DNA of 64,000 nt from [Bacteroides] pectinophilus. GTDB taxonomy: Bacteria > Bacillota > Clostridia > Lachnospirales > Lachnospiraceae. Below, piece after piece: positions 50,998-59,116 of this stretch. The number at the start of each line of letters is the position of its first letter. Within the stretch, counting starts at the first letter, position 1. The DNA lies in assembly GCA_025146925.1 (NCBI GenBank), contig CP102260.1:1911389-1975388 (forward strand), read 5' to 3'. The notes under the pieces are model-generated. The model worked only from the letters and a program-made list of their open reading frames with translations. It made no database searches and was not told the DNA's origin. A program made the translations under genes and the position numbers.

Positions 50998-53118
50998 TTA
51001 ATTCTGCTTTTTAGTAGCAGACTGAGATGGTTTCTGTGCAGACTTTGTTGCTGTCTGGCTTCTGCCATTGCTTACTGCCTGGCTGCTGCTATTGCTTACT
51101 GCCTGGCTGCTGCCATTGCTTGCTGCCTGCGTCTGCTTCTGCGAACCGGTGCTCTGCGTTGTGCTTCCTGCCGCCTGAGTCGCCGGCTGTCCGGCTATCG
51201 TATCCATTCCGTCAGGCAGGGCTGCTTCACCATTGCTATAGCCTTCTGCCGGGTTATTGGAATTGTCTTCCCCACTCTCAGCCGTTGCGAGGTCTGTATC
51301 CTTAAATACGTTCATATAAGGAAGCAGGTCTGTCATAATATCCTTTGTAAGCCACAACACCGGCTGTGAACTTCCGTTATAGCCTTCGACCTTAGGTTCA
51401 TCTATTATAACATACACAACAAACTGGGGATCCTCGGCCGGTGCATATCCAAGGAACGATATTACATATTTTTGTTCTGAACGCGGCAGTTTCTGTGCCG
51501 TACCCGTCTTACCCGCCATTGAATATCCGGCAACCTTGGCATTCTTGGCAAGCCCTGTATCTACAGTTGCTTTGAGATATCTTTTCAAAAGTTCTGATGT
51601 TGATGAGGTAACTGTCTGCCTTACAAGCTCCGCATCATACTTTTTGATTATCTCTCCCGCAGCACTTTCGATACGTTTTACTACATGCGGTCTGTAATAA
51701 TTACCGCCATTAATCAGAGATGAAAATGCTGATGCCATCTGTGTCATATTGGCTGTAAATGTCTGTCCAAATGACATTGTTGCAAGATCTGCATCCCCCA
51801 TCTGTCCTGCATCCACAACCATACCCGTTGCTTCACCCGGCAGGTCTATTCCGCTCTTCTGCCCAAGTCCGAATCTCTTCTGGTAATCTGAGAACTTGAC
51901 ATTGCCAAGCTTGGCCGCTATCTGCATCATTGCAGGGTTACACGAATACATTACCGCCTGTTCAAGAGTAAGCGTTCCGTGTCCTGCCTTCTCATGGCAC
52001 TTTATTGTCCATCCGCCAACAGATTCATATCCCTGACAGTAAAAAGTGTCACCATCATTTACAACGCCTTCTTCAAGAGCAGTTGCAACCGTAAACGGTT
52101 TAAATGTCGACCCCGGTTCAAACGTCTCTGACACGCAGAAATTCTTCCACAAAGCATACATTGCCTTAAGCGAATCCTCGTTAGACATCGTTGCTATCTC
52201 TTCTTCCGTATATATTCCGCTTAAATCCCTCGGATTGTTAAGGTCAAACACGGGATAACTTGCCATGCCGAGAATCTCGCCGTTATTAGGATTCATTACA
52301 AGAACAGCCGTGTTCTTGGAACCATATTGCTCATTGAATGACTTTATATGCTTTTCAATAACATTCTGCACTCCGTAATCGAGCGTTGTAATCAGATTAT
52401 TACCGTCTACGGGCTGTTTGGTCGTCTTTTCGATATTAAGGCTCTCATCTATATAGCCATATGTAACGCCGTCCGTTCCAGACAATTCATTATCATATGT
52501 CTTCTCAAGTCCCAGTTCTCCGCCGTTCTCCTGACTCGAGAATCCAAGCACATCACATGCAAATGTTGAAAACGGATACTTACGTATATAGCTGTCCTCA
52601 AGCCATACGCCCTTGATATTAGGATAGTTAGCCTTATCGGCAGATCTGTCATTAAAGCTCTTGACCTGATCTGTTGTAAGATTCTTGAGCATCTTTTCAT
52701 ACTGGCTTCCCGGCTTATTCTTAAGGATATTCTCTACATCCTGCCTGTTAATTCCAAAGCATTCATAAAGTGCCGTAAGAGTAGGCTCCTTATACTTTTC
52801 ATCTGACAGAAGAAGCTTCGGGTCAAGAATTACATTATATACCTTCTCGCTGTACGCAAGCTGTGTGCCGTTTCTGTCCGTTATCTGCCCTCTCTTATAC
52901 GGAAGCACAGTTGATGTATACTGCTGGTGATCAAGCACCGTTTTGGAATACACGTCTCCGTTTTCATAATTAATCTTAAAAATGCGTCCGGCAAGCACAA
53001 GAAAAATACCGCCCGCAATAAGAAAGGCTATTCCAATCTTCTTTCGCACGCGGTATTTCACACCATCCATTTTCTTACGTTGTCTGTTCTGCTGCCTGTT
53101 CTGTTTCCTTCTTGCCAT
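50998..53118 (-). CDS. Class B penicillin-binding protein (FtsI/PBP2B family) with Ser/Gln-rich tail
   Basis: 706 residues from the ATG at 53118. Gln/Arg/Lys-rich cytoplasmic N-terminus (about 25 residues), one membrane helix, pedestal (YKRGQITDRNGTQLAYS), then the transpeptidase domain with STFK, SCN (MYSCNPAMMQIA) and KTGT (AGKTGTAQKLPR). The last 90 residues or so are low-complexity, rich in Ser, Gln, Thr and Ala, including the repeat SSQAVSN encoded by a 24-bp tandem repeat. The tail probably forms a flexible extracytoplasmic linker into the wall. Position after ftsL supports FtsI as its role. Confidence 0.92.
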   Translation of the reverse strand: MARRKQNRQQNRQRKKMDGVKYRVRKKIGIAFLIAGGIFLVLAGRIFKINYENGDVYSKTVLDHQQYTSTVLPYKRGQITDRNGTQLAYSEKVYNVILDPKLLLSDEKYKEPTLTALYECFGINRQDVENILKNKPGSQYEKMLKNLTTDQVKSFNDRSADKANYPNIKGVWLEDSYIRKYPFSTFACDVLGFSSQENGGELGLEKTYDNELSGTDGVTYGYIDESLNIEKTTKQPVDGNNLITTLDYGVQNVIEKHIKSFNEQYGSKNTAVLVMNPNNGEILGMASYPVFDLNNPRDLSGIYTEEEIATMSNEDSLKAMYALWKNFCVSETFEPGSTFKPFTVATALEEGVVNDGDTFYCQGYESVGGWTIKCHEKAGHGTLTLEQAVMYSCNPAMMQIAAKLGNVKFSDYQKRFGLGQKSGIDLPGEATGMVVDAGQMGDADLATMSFGQTFTANMTQMASAFSSLINGGNYYRPHVVKRIESAAGEIIKKYDAELVRQTVTSSTSELLKRYLKATVDTGLAKNAKVAGYSMAGKTGTAQKLPRSEQKYVISFLGYAPAEDPQFVVYVIIDEPKVEGYNGSSQPVLWLTKDIMTDLLPYMNVFKDTDLATAESGEDNSNNPAEGYSNGEAALPDGMDTIAGQPATQAAGSTTQSTGSQKQTQAASNGSSQAVSNSSSQAVSNGRSQTATKSAQKPSQSATKKQN
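51059..51130 (-). repeat. 24-bp tandem repeat in the PBP tail
   Basis: Three near-identical 24-bp units within the 3' end of the PBP gene, keeping frame and encoding copies of SSQAVSNG-type octapeptides. Units differ at a few positions. Confidence 0.8.
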
Positions 53119-53133
53119 AATCAAACTTCCACT

Positions 53134-53649
53134 TTACTTACCTGTTGATGGGATATTCTTATACTGCTTAACGTATTCACTCTCAGCAGCATCATATTCT
53201 ACTATCTGGCTTCTCTTAGGATATACCATTCCAAGTTCTTCCGTAGCAACTCTGAGCACTTCATTATAATCAATGCTGCCATCTATCTCCATTTTTGTCT
53301 CGTCGTTCTTTGTCGAAAGCTGTGTGAGTTTAATCTCCATACCGGCAACTTCATCAGCAGTATTCTTGACATATGCCTGTGCCTCAAGATATTGTACACA
53401 TATTGCAAACATAAATGCCGCAACCGCAACCGCTGCAAAAGTATAGAGAAGATTCGTCTTGTGTGCATGCTTTAATGCCTTATAGCCTTCAAGCCTCTCC
53501 TGCTGTCTTTTCTCTTCCTGCTCTCTTCTGCGCTTTGCACGCTGCTCATCATAATCTGTCTTTGGCAGCGCTGTGTTAAGCTGCCTTGCTGCTGTTCCGT
53601 ATACGTAAGTTCCACGTATACGTTCTGAACCCCCTGCCCGTCTTTCCAT
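53134..53649 (-). CDS. ftsL: FtsL-like cell division protein
   Basis: 171 residues from the ATG at 53649 (GGAGG 11 nt upstream; a TTG at 53658 sits too close to it). Long charged cytoplasmic segment of about 75 residues rich in Arg, Glu and Gln (RRREQEEKRQQERLEG), one transmembrane helix (LLYTFAAVAVAAFMFAICVQYL), then a coiled coil (EVAGMEIKLTQLSTKNDETKMEI) and the short motif ATEELGMVYP. This topology and the place between rsmH and a class B PBP identify FtsL, although sequence conservation is low. The cytoplasmic part is longer than in Bacillus FtsL. Confidence 0.82.
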   Translation of the reverse strand: MERRAGGSERIRGTYVYGTAARQLNTALPKTDYDEQRAKRRREQEEKRQQERLEGYKALKHAHKTNLLYTFAAVAVAAFMFAICVQYLEAQAYVKNTADEVAGMEIKLTQLSTKNDETKMEIDGSIDYNEVLRVATEELGMVYPKRSQIVEYDAAESEYVKQYKNIPSTGK

Positions 53650-53706
53650 AATTGCCAATACCTCCTCGACCGGAATAACAGCAATCCTGTCCGGTCAAAT
53701 TATTTA

Positions 53707-54645
53707 TTAATATTTACGTTCAAATACTCTCAGCTTTGAACTTTTAGCTCTCTTATTCTCTTCAAGCTCCTCTTCGTCAGGAACTATCGGTTTTCTTGTG
53801 ATAACCTTCCCCTTAGGTTTCTTACCGCATACACACACCGGAAAATCAGGAGGGCATGTACATGGATTTTCATTTTTTCTGAATCTTGTCTTGACTATCC
53901 TGTCCTCAAGCGAATGGAAAGTTATAATACACAGCCTTCCGTTGTCGTTAAGCAGATCCGTCATGGCATCAATAGACTCATCCAGCACTTCAAGTTCTCT
54001 GTTAAGTTCAATTCTTATTGCCTGAAATGTCTTCTTGGCCGGATGTCCTCCGGTTGCCCTGAACTTCATCGGTATTGCTGCCTTGATAATCTCATCAAGC
54101 TCAAATGTTGTCTCAACAGGCTTTATCTGTCTTGCCTGTACTATATGTTTTGCTATATTCTTTGCAAATTTGTCTTCACCGTAATCTCTGATAATACGAT
54201 AAAGATCCTCTTCTGAATATCCGTTAACAATATCCTTCGCAGTCATCTCCTGTCTCTGATCCATTCTCATATCAAGAGGAGCATCCTGCTTATATGTAAA
54301 TCCGCGCTCTGCCTCATCAAGCTGGTAAGATGAAACTCCTATATCAAGAAGTATTCCGTCAACTTTGCTCACTCCCAGTTCATCAAGAACCTTAGGCATA
54401 TTACAGTAGTTATCACGGACGATTGTGACCCTGTCCGCGAACTCACTCAGTCTTTCTTTTGCTGCGCGTATCGCATCTTCATCCTGATCAATTCCAATAA
54501 GTCTTCCGCCATCCGTAAGACGCTTTGCTATCTCATATGAATGTCCGCCACCGCCAAGAGTTCCGTCAACATAGATGCCGTTCGGCTTAATATTAAGACT
54601 TTCAATTGTTTCATCTAGCAAAACAGATTTGTGCTTAAATTCCAT
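53707..54645 (-). CDS. rsmH: 16S rRNA (cytosine(1402)-N(4))-methyltransferase
   Basis: 312 residues from the ATG at 54645, with AAGG 6 nt upstream; a GTG two codons earlier is in frame but too near the site. [13 protein letters not shown] and [12 protein letters not shown] are the family N-terminus and SAM loop; [38 protein letters not shown] and [14 protein letters not shown] follow. It methylates C1402 of 16S rRNA. Its position after mraZ is the standard dcw arrangement. The Cys-rich insert [15 protein letters not shown] near the end is commonly seen in clostridial members. Confidence 0.95.
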   Translation of the reverse strand: MEFKHKSVLLDETIESLNIKPNGIYVDGTLGGGGHSYEIAKRLTDGGRLIGIDQDEDAIRAAKERLSEFADRVTIVRDNYCNMPKVLDELGVSKVDGILLDIGVSSYQLDEAERGFTYKQDAPLDMRMDQRQEMTAKDIVNGYSEEDLYRIIRDYGEDKFAKNIAKHIVQARQIKPVETTFELDEIIKAAIPMKFRATGGHPAKKTFQAIRIELNRELEVLDESIDAMTDLLNDNGRLCIITFHSLEDRIVKTRFRKNENPCTCPPDFPVCVCGKKPKGKVITRKPIVPDEEELEENKRAKSSKLRVFERKY

Positions 54646-54690
54646 GTCCACCCTTCTTAATTCCGGCTGTCATCATACTACCTATACGTG

Positions 54691-55131
54691 CTACAGCGAC
54701 AGTCCCATGCTCTCAAGATTATCAGCAATCCTGCTTATATCAATATCATCAAGATTCATCTTATCATCATATGTTGCTCTGTCCCATATCTCTATATGGC
54801 TTGCCATTCCGACAAATACAACATCCTTGGTAAGTCCTGCAAGTTCCCTGAGTGATGCTGGAAGAAGAATTCTGCCCTGCTTGTCCACCTCACAGGAAGC
54901 AGCTCCGCCCAGGAAATATCTGCGTAATAATCTTGCGTCTGCATTAGTGTTGGGGAGCTCGTTAATCTTTTCCTCAAACTTCTGCCACTCAGTGTTGTCA
55001 TATGCAATAAGGCATTCCTTATCAAAGCCCCTCGTAACAACGAATTCGTCGCCAAGAGCTTCACGGAACTTAGCCGGGACAATAAGTCGTCCTTTGGCAT
55101 CAATTGTATGATTGTATTCGCCCATGAACAT
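54691..55131 (-). CDS. mraZ: Transcriptional regulator/division protein MraZ
   Basis: 146 residues, consisting of two SpoVT/AbrB-like beta-barrel halves: GEYNHTIDAKGRLIVPAKFRE and later CEVDKQGRILLPASLREL, each with the conserved D-x-K/Q-G-R core. In E. coli MraZ binds direct repeats upstream of its own gene and represses the dcw cluster; an array of suitable repeats lies at 55192-55242. GAGGTGA precedes the ATG by 7 nt. First gene of the division cluster. Confidence 0.95.
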   Translation of the reverse strand: MFMGEYNHTIDAKGRLIVPAKFREALGDEFVVTRGFDKECLIAYDNTEWQKFEEKINELPNTNADARLLRRYFLGGAASCEVDKQGRILLPASLRELAGLTKDVVFVGMASHIEIWDRATYDDKMNLDDIDISRIADNLESMGLSL

Positions 55132-55191
55132 AACAACATCACCTCTGGCTGAATAAATTCAGGAATTAATTCAATTATGCAGCAAAGTTAT

Positions 55192-55242
55192 CCACCACTT
55201 TCCACCACATTATTAAACTTTAGCTCCACTTTCCACCACTTT
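55192..55242 (-). promoter_or_regulatory. Probable MraZ operator: direct repeats with about 10-bp period
   Basis: Minus strand: four GTGG-containing decamers (AAAGTGGTGG, AAAGTGGAGC, then after a degenerate decamer ATGTGGTGG and AAAGTGGTGG). They lie between the promoter and mraZ, so a bound MraZ ring would block early transcription. Confidence 0.75.
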
Positions 55243-55248
55243 ATGTCC

Positions 55249-55277
55249 ATAATAAACGAATTTTACACTAAAATCAA
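55249..55277 (-). promoter_or_regulatory. SigA-type promoter of the mraZ division cluster
   Basis: Minus strand: TTGATT (55272-55277), 17-bp spacer, TATTAT (55249-55254). The operator repeats start within about 10 bp downstream. Confidence 0.75.
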
Positions 55278-55293
55278 GTATTTTTTTATAATT

Positions 55294-55337
55294 AAAAAAA
55301 GGAGAAAAGCCAGCAAAACACTAGCCTTTCTCCTTTT
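55294..55337 (-). terminator. Rho-independent terminator after lgt
   Basis: Minus strand: a 12-13 bp stem (AAAAGGAGAAAGG with CTTTTCTCCTTTT, one bulge/wobble) with a loop of about 15 nt, followed by a T run. It insulates mraZ from lgt. Confidence 0.8.
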
Positions 55338-55349
55338 GGTACTATATAT

Positions 55350-56336
55350 CTATTTTTTGTTGTCCGATTCTTCCTCCACAACCTCTTCTATGACACTGAA
55401 TCCGGCAGTCACATCTTTCTTATGCCTCAATATCCTCCGTGACGGCCTGCTGCCATCTGCAGGCACTTTTGGATCTTCCGGCAGCAATCCATTCCTATCC
55501 CAGAACAGTCTGTAGCATACATATACTGCCGCAAATGCCATTGCCGCTACCGATACTATGACAGACACCGGAATAGTTGTTCCCGGAATAAGGAGACTGT
55601 CTGTACGAAGAAGTTCAATCCATGTGCGTCCCAGCCCATATCCGAACAGATACGTTGCAAATGCCTGGCCTCTGAACTTCTTATGCTTTATTACAAACAA
55701 AATTATTGCAAATAATGCAATATTCCAGATGCTCTCGTAAAGGAATGTCGGATGTACCTGTATGTACGATTCACCATTATATATACGTGCGTTAAGAAGG
55801 AGTTCTCTTGTAACTCCGTGTGCCTGTGCCGTAGGAATCTGCATTGCGAATATTGAATCCGTATATCCGCCGAATGCCTCACGGTTAAAAAAGTTTCCCC
55901 ATCTTCCAACAGCCTGTCCCAGACAAAGTCCCGCACATGCGGTATCTGCCATAATCCAGAAGCTGCATCTTCTGATTCTGCAGAACACAATCAGAGTTAT
56001 TACTGCTGCTATGATTCCTCCGTATATTGCCAGGCCGCCTTCCCTGATTCCTGTAATAATCTTAACCGGATTATCTGCATAAAGCTCCCAGTTAAATATA
56101 CAATAGTACAGTCTGGCACCTATTATTGAAAATATAATTGCCAGAATAGTAAAATCAAGATAATCTTCTACATTCTGCTTCGTCCTGTGTGCTATATAAT
56201 ATACAATAAATGCACCGGTGAACATGGCAAGCCCTATACATATTCCATAATAGGCAACACTTATTCCAAACAGATTAAATGTCTGTCCGGGATGGAATTC
56301 AAGACCAAGATACGGAAATCTTATTGTTGTATTCAT
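55350..56336 (-). CDS. lgt: Prolipoprotein diacylglyceryl transferase
   Basis: 328 residues, about seven membrane helices. It transfers diacylglycerol from phosphatidylglycerol to the lipobox Cys of prolipoproteins such as the corrinoid-binding protein in this window. The Lgt signature is GQAVGRWGNFFNREAFGG; also RLYYCIFNWE, EGGLAIYGGII and HPTFLYES. A charged C-terminal tail of about 50 residues extends beyond the usual end. Start at 56336 with AAGGAG 9 nt upstream. Own promoter within the end of the regulator gene. Confidence 0.95.
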   Translation of the reverse strand: MNTTIRFPYLGLEFHPGQTFNLFGISVAYYGICIGLAMFTGAFIVYYIAHRTKQNVEDYLDFTILAIIFSIIGARLYYCIFNWELYADNPVKIITGIREGGLAIYGGIIAAVITLIVFCRIRRCSFWIMADTACAGLCLGQAVGRWGNFFNREAFGGYTDSIFAMQIPTAQAHGVTRELLLNARIYNGESYIQVHPTFLYESIWNIALFAIILFVIKHKKFRGQAFATYLFGYGLGRTWIELLRTDSLLIPGTTIPVSVIVSVAAMAFAAVYVCYRLFWDRNGLLPEDPKVPADGSRPSRRILRHKKDVTAGFSVIEEVVEEESDNKK

Positions 56337-56393
56337 CACAAAGTACTCCTTCCAGTCCTAATTCTTGCATGCAGTTTGCAAATAGTACTTTTT

Positions 56394-56421
56394 ATTATAC
56401 AACAATTATTCCATACAGCAA
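56394..56421 (-). promoter_or_regulatory. Promoter of lgt
   Basis: Minus strand: TTGCTG (56416-56421), 16-bp spacer, TATAAT (56394-56399), overlapping the last codons of the DeoR-family gene. Confidence 0.6.
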
Positions 56422-57152
56422 ATAATATTTTTATCCGCGCTGTATTCTTTGGGTATGGCATCCGTTATAATATTTACTGACTCTATTCCTGCGAATGTAA
56501 CCGGACTTACGACTCCGAATTTACAGGAATCCGCAAGGACATATCTTTCAACGCTCTGTTTTGCCGCAGTTTTCTTAACCGCAGCCTCATTGACATCAGG
56601 CGTTGTAATTCCCGCTTTGTGTGTTATACCGTTAGTTCCAAAGAAGCCTTTTGAAAAGTGGTATGTCTGTATGGTATTTATGGCATCGCTTCCGACAACC
56701 GCTTCGGTTGTTCCTTTGAGTTCGCCGCCTACAAGTAATACATGGAATCCATCAGCAGCAAGCCGTCTGGCATGTGTTACAGCATTAGTCACATAGGTTG
56801 CATCTTTTTGTGTTATATAATCAAGCATGCATCCTGTTGTCGTTCCCGCATCTATATAAACGAAATCGCCCGGTGTTATAAGCTTAGCCGCATATCTGGC
56901 AATGGCTGTTTTTTTATCCCTGTTAACATTAGTCTTCTGTTCCACTGTCGGTTCATGGAATATATAATCTTCACCTGCCGCTATTGCTCCACCAAACACT
57001 TTAACAAGTCTGCCTGCGTTGGCAAGCGCCGTAATATCCCTTCTGGCAGTCGTCTCTGACACTCCAAGCTCCTTCGTTATGTCTGCTACAGTTATGCTGC
57101 TGTTCTTCTCCAGCATCTGCAGAATCATCTCATACCGCTGTTCAATAAACAT
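56406..57152 (-). CDS. DeoR-family transcriptional regulator (FruR-like)
   Basis: 248 residues. N-terminal winged-helix DNA-binding domain with the DeoR signature RYEMILQMLEKNSSITVADI and ELGVSETTARRDI (recognition helix). The C-terminal ISOCOT-like effector domain has IYIDAGTTTGCML, LVGGELKGTTEAVVG and ADSCKFG. Relatives sense phosphosugars; as last gene of a fructose PTS operon it probably responds to fructose 1-phosphate and controls that operon. A likely target is the repeat at 62078-62104. Regulators of fru operons are more often the first gene. Confidence 0.85.
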   Translation of the reverse strand: MFIEQRYEMILQMLEKNSSITVADITKELGVSETTARRDITALANAGRLVKVFGGAIAAGEDYIFHEPTVEQKTNVNRDKKTAIARYAAKLITPGDFVYIDAGTTTGCMLDYITQKDATYVTNAVTHARRLAADGFHVLLVGGELKGTTEAVVGSDAINTIQTYHFSKGFFGTNGITHKAGITTPDVNEAAVKKTAAKQSVERYVLADSCKFGVVSPVTFAGIESVNIITDAIPKEYSADKNIICCME

Positions 57153-57167
57153 TTCCGCTCCATTCTG

Positions 57168-58799
57168 TTATATATTGCTCAAATCTGTCTCAACAATAAT
57201 CTTTCTGATTGGAAGTATTCTTGCCGGAGATACAGACAATTCATCCACACCCATTGCAAGGAACTGTCTTGTAAGCGTTGTATCCGCGCCAAGTTCTCCA
57301 CATATCCCGGCCCAGATTCCTGCCTTATGTGCATTATCAACAACCATCTGTATCATACGCATAATTGCAGGATGATGCACATCACAGAATTCATCAAGCT
57401 TTGTATTCTGCCTGTCGACTGCAAGTGTATACTGAGTAAGATCATTAGTGCCGATACTGAAGAAATCAACAAGCGGTGCAAGTTCATCACTTATAATTGC
57501 CGCTGCAGGAGTTTCTATCATAATACCCTGTTTTGGTACGGCATATTGGATTCCCTGTGCCTTCAGCTCATCCTCAACCTGTAATGTTATCTCTTTTATG
57601 CGCTTAACTTCCCGGACACTTGTTATCATCGGGTACATTACCGCTATATTGCCATAGCTTGCTGCCCTGAACAATGCGCGCAGCTGTGTCCTGAATATCT
57701 CCGGTCTTGTAAGACATATTCTTATCGCACGACACCCCATTGCAGGATTATCTTCCTTATCCATATTAAAGTAATCACACTGTTTGTCAGCACCTATATC
57801 CAGCGTTCTTATAATAACTTCTCTTCCTGCCATGGTCTGCGCTACGGTTTTGTAAATGTTGAACTGTTCCTCTTCTGTAGGAAAATCACTGCGCTCAAGA
57901 TATATAAATTCACTTCTGAACAGTCCTATTCCGGCCGCATCATTCTGGATAACCGTTGCCAGATCCTTTATATTGCCGATATTGGCATACAGCCTGATAT
58001 GTTTTCCGTCCAGAGTAACATTATCCCTGCCTTTAAGCTGCTGCAATAACTTTCTGTACTCATCATCAGCCTTTTTGCGTTCCATCAGCTCTTTGAGTGT
58101 TACATCATCCGGCTCAATATATATTCTGCCATCATTGCCGTCAACTACAGCCATTTTTCCATCTAATTCACTGTCAAGCGGCATATCTGTCCCCACAAGT
58201 GCCGGTATTCCCATTGTTCTTGCAAGTATGGCAGTGTGTGAATTCATAGAGCCATGTACAGTGACAAACGCAAGTACTTTATCCTTATCCATCTGTACCG
58301 TCTCTGACGGTGCAAGGTCGTCAGCAACTATAATGCATGCCTGCTTTGCTGACATATTATCATTGCCGCCGCCTGAAAGTATTGTGAGTACTCTCTCGGA
58401 TATATCCTTTACATCAGCTGCCCTTGCCTTCATGTACTCATCATCCATTGACGCAAACATCTGTGCAAAATTATCTTCCGTAACTGCCACTGCATACTCA
58501 GAATTAACATTCTGCGTTCTGATTATATTCTCAACTGATTCATTATAATCATCATCTTGCAGCATCATCTGATGAATCTCAAATATTGCCGCATTGGATT
58601 CACCAACTTCCTTAAGAGCCTTCTCATACAGTGCTCCGAGCTGTTCAATGGCTTCATTCCTCGCCATATTGTACCTTGCCACTTCTGCTTCGGCATCTTC
58701 TATTCTTTCACGTTTTATCTTCTGCTCGTCCTTCTTGTACAGTCTTATCGTACCAGCTGCCACCCCGCCAAAAACGCTTTTTCCGCAAAATATCTTCAT
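57168..58799 (-). CDS. ptsI: PTS enzyme I
   Basis: 543 residues. It autophosphorylates from PEP and passes the phosphate to HPr. The phosphorylated His is residue 188 in GSMNSHTAILARTMGIP (the usual text is G-G-x-T-S-H). The PEP-binding domain has GLFRSEFIYL, RTLDIGADKQ, GCRAIRICL, MYPMITSVREV and GTNDLTQYTLAVDRQN. A Cys in GICGELGAD is the catalytic acid. Length is slightly short of typical EI (about 570). It sits 15 bp before the regulator gene and 35 bp after ptsH. PEP is shared with the phosphonate pathway as a metabolite. Confidence 0.93.
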   Translation of the reverse strand: MKIFCGKSVFGGVAAGTIRLYKKDEQKIKRERIEDAEAEVARYNMARNEAIEQLGALYEKALKEVGESNAAIFEIHQMMLQDDDYNESVENIIRTQNVNSEYAVAVTEDNFAQMFASMDDEYMKARAADVKDISERVLTILSGGGNDNMSAKQACIIVADDLAPSETVQMDKDKVLAFVTVHGSMNSHTAILARTMGIPALVGTDMPLDSELDGKMAVVDGNDGRIYIEPDDVTLKELMERKKADDEYRKLLQQLKGRDNVTLDGKHIRLYANIGNIKDLATVIQNDAAGIGLFRSEFIYLERSDFPTEEEQFNIYKTVAQTMAGREVIIRTLDIGADKQCDYFNMDKEDNPAMGCRAIRICLTRPEIFRTQLRALFRAASYGNIAVMYPMITSVREVKRIKEITLQVEDELKAQGIQYAVPKQGIMIETPAAAIISDELAPLVDFFSIGTNDLTQYTLAVDRQNTKLDEFCDVHHPAIMRMIQMVVDNAHKAGIWAGICGELGADTTLTRQFLAMGVDELSVSPARILPIRKIIVETDLSNI

Positions 58800-58834
58800 A
58801 GATACACCCCCTTGAAGCTGTACTGTGAGTCTGT

Positions 58835-59092
58835 TTACATGTTTTCTTTCATAAAACTTTCAATTGCAGCACATGCCGCATCCTCGTCTTCGCCCTCACA
58901 TCTGACAGTTACTTCATTGCCATTCTTTACGGCAAGTCCCATAATTGTAAATATCTTCTTGCAGTCTCCTTCTTTGCCATCCTTAATCATCTTTATACTG
59001 CTTGTAAATACTTTGGCTGCCTTAACGAGTTCTCCTGCCGGTCTTGCATGTATTCCCTGCGGGTCTGTTATTGTGTAATTAAATTCTTTCAT
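58835..59092 (-). CDS. ptsH: HPr-family phosphocarrier protein lacking Ser46
   Basis: 85 residues. The active His is residue 15 in GIHARPAG, the site phosphorylated by enzyme I. Numbering is colinear with Bacillus HPr, but position 46, the Ser phosphorylated by HPr kinase in catabolite repression, is Lys here (CKKIFTIMGL), and the usual MGVMSL helix is altered. It can therefore carry PTS phosphate but probably not make P-Ser-HPr. It lies between fruA (24 bp) and ptsI, so it may be dedicated to fructose transport. A second, regulatory HPr elsewhere in the genome is expected. Confidence 0.93.
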   Translation of the reverse strand: MKEFNYTITDPQGIHARPAGELVKAAKVFTSSIKMIKDGKEGDCKKIFTIMGLAVKNGNEVTVRCEGEDEDAACAAIESFMKENM

Positions 59093-59116
59093 AAATGTCC
59101 TCCATTTCCTTAACTG

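Noticed and set aside
51059-51130. CRISPR-like repeat
   Set aside because: Three contiguous 24-bp units with no spacers, inside a coding region and in frame.
57856-58548. 230-codon plus-strand open frame
   Set aside because: Antisense shadow of ptsI; low-complexity Ser/Leu-rich translation.
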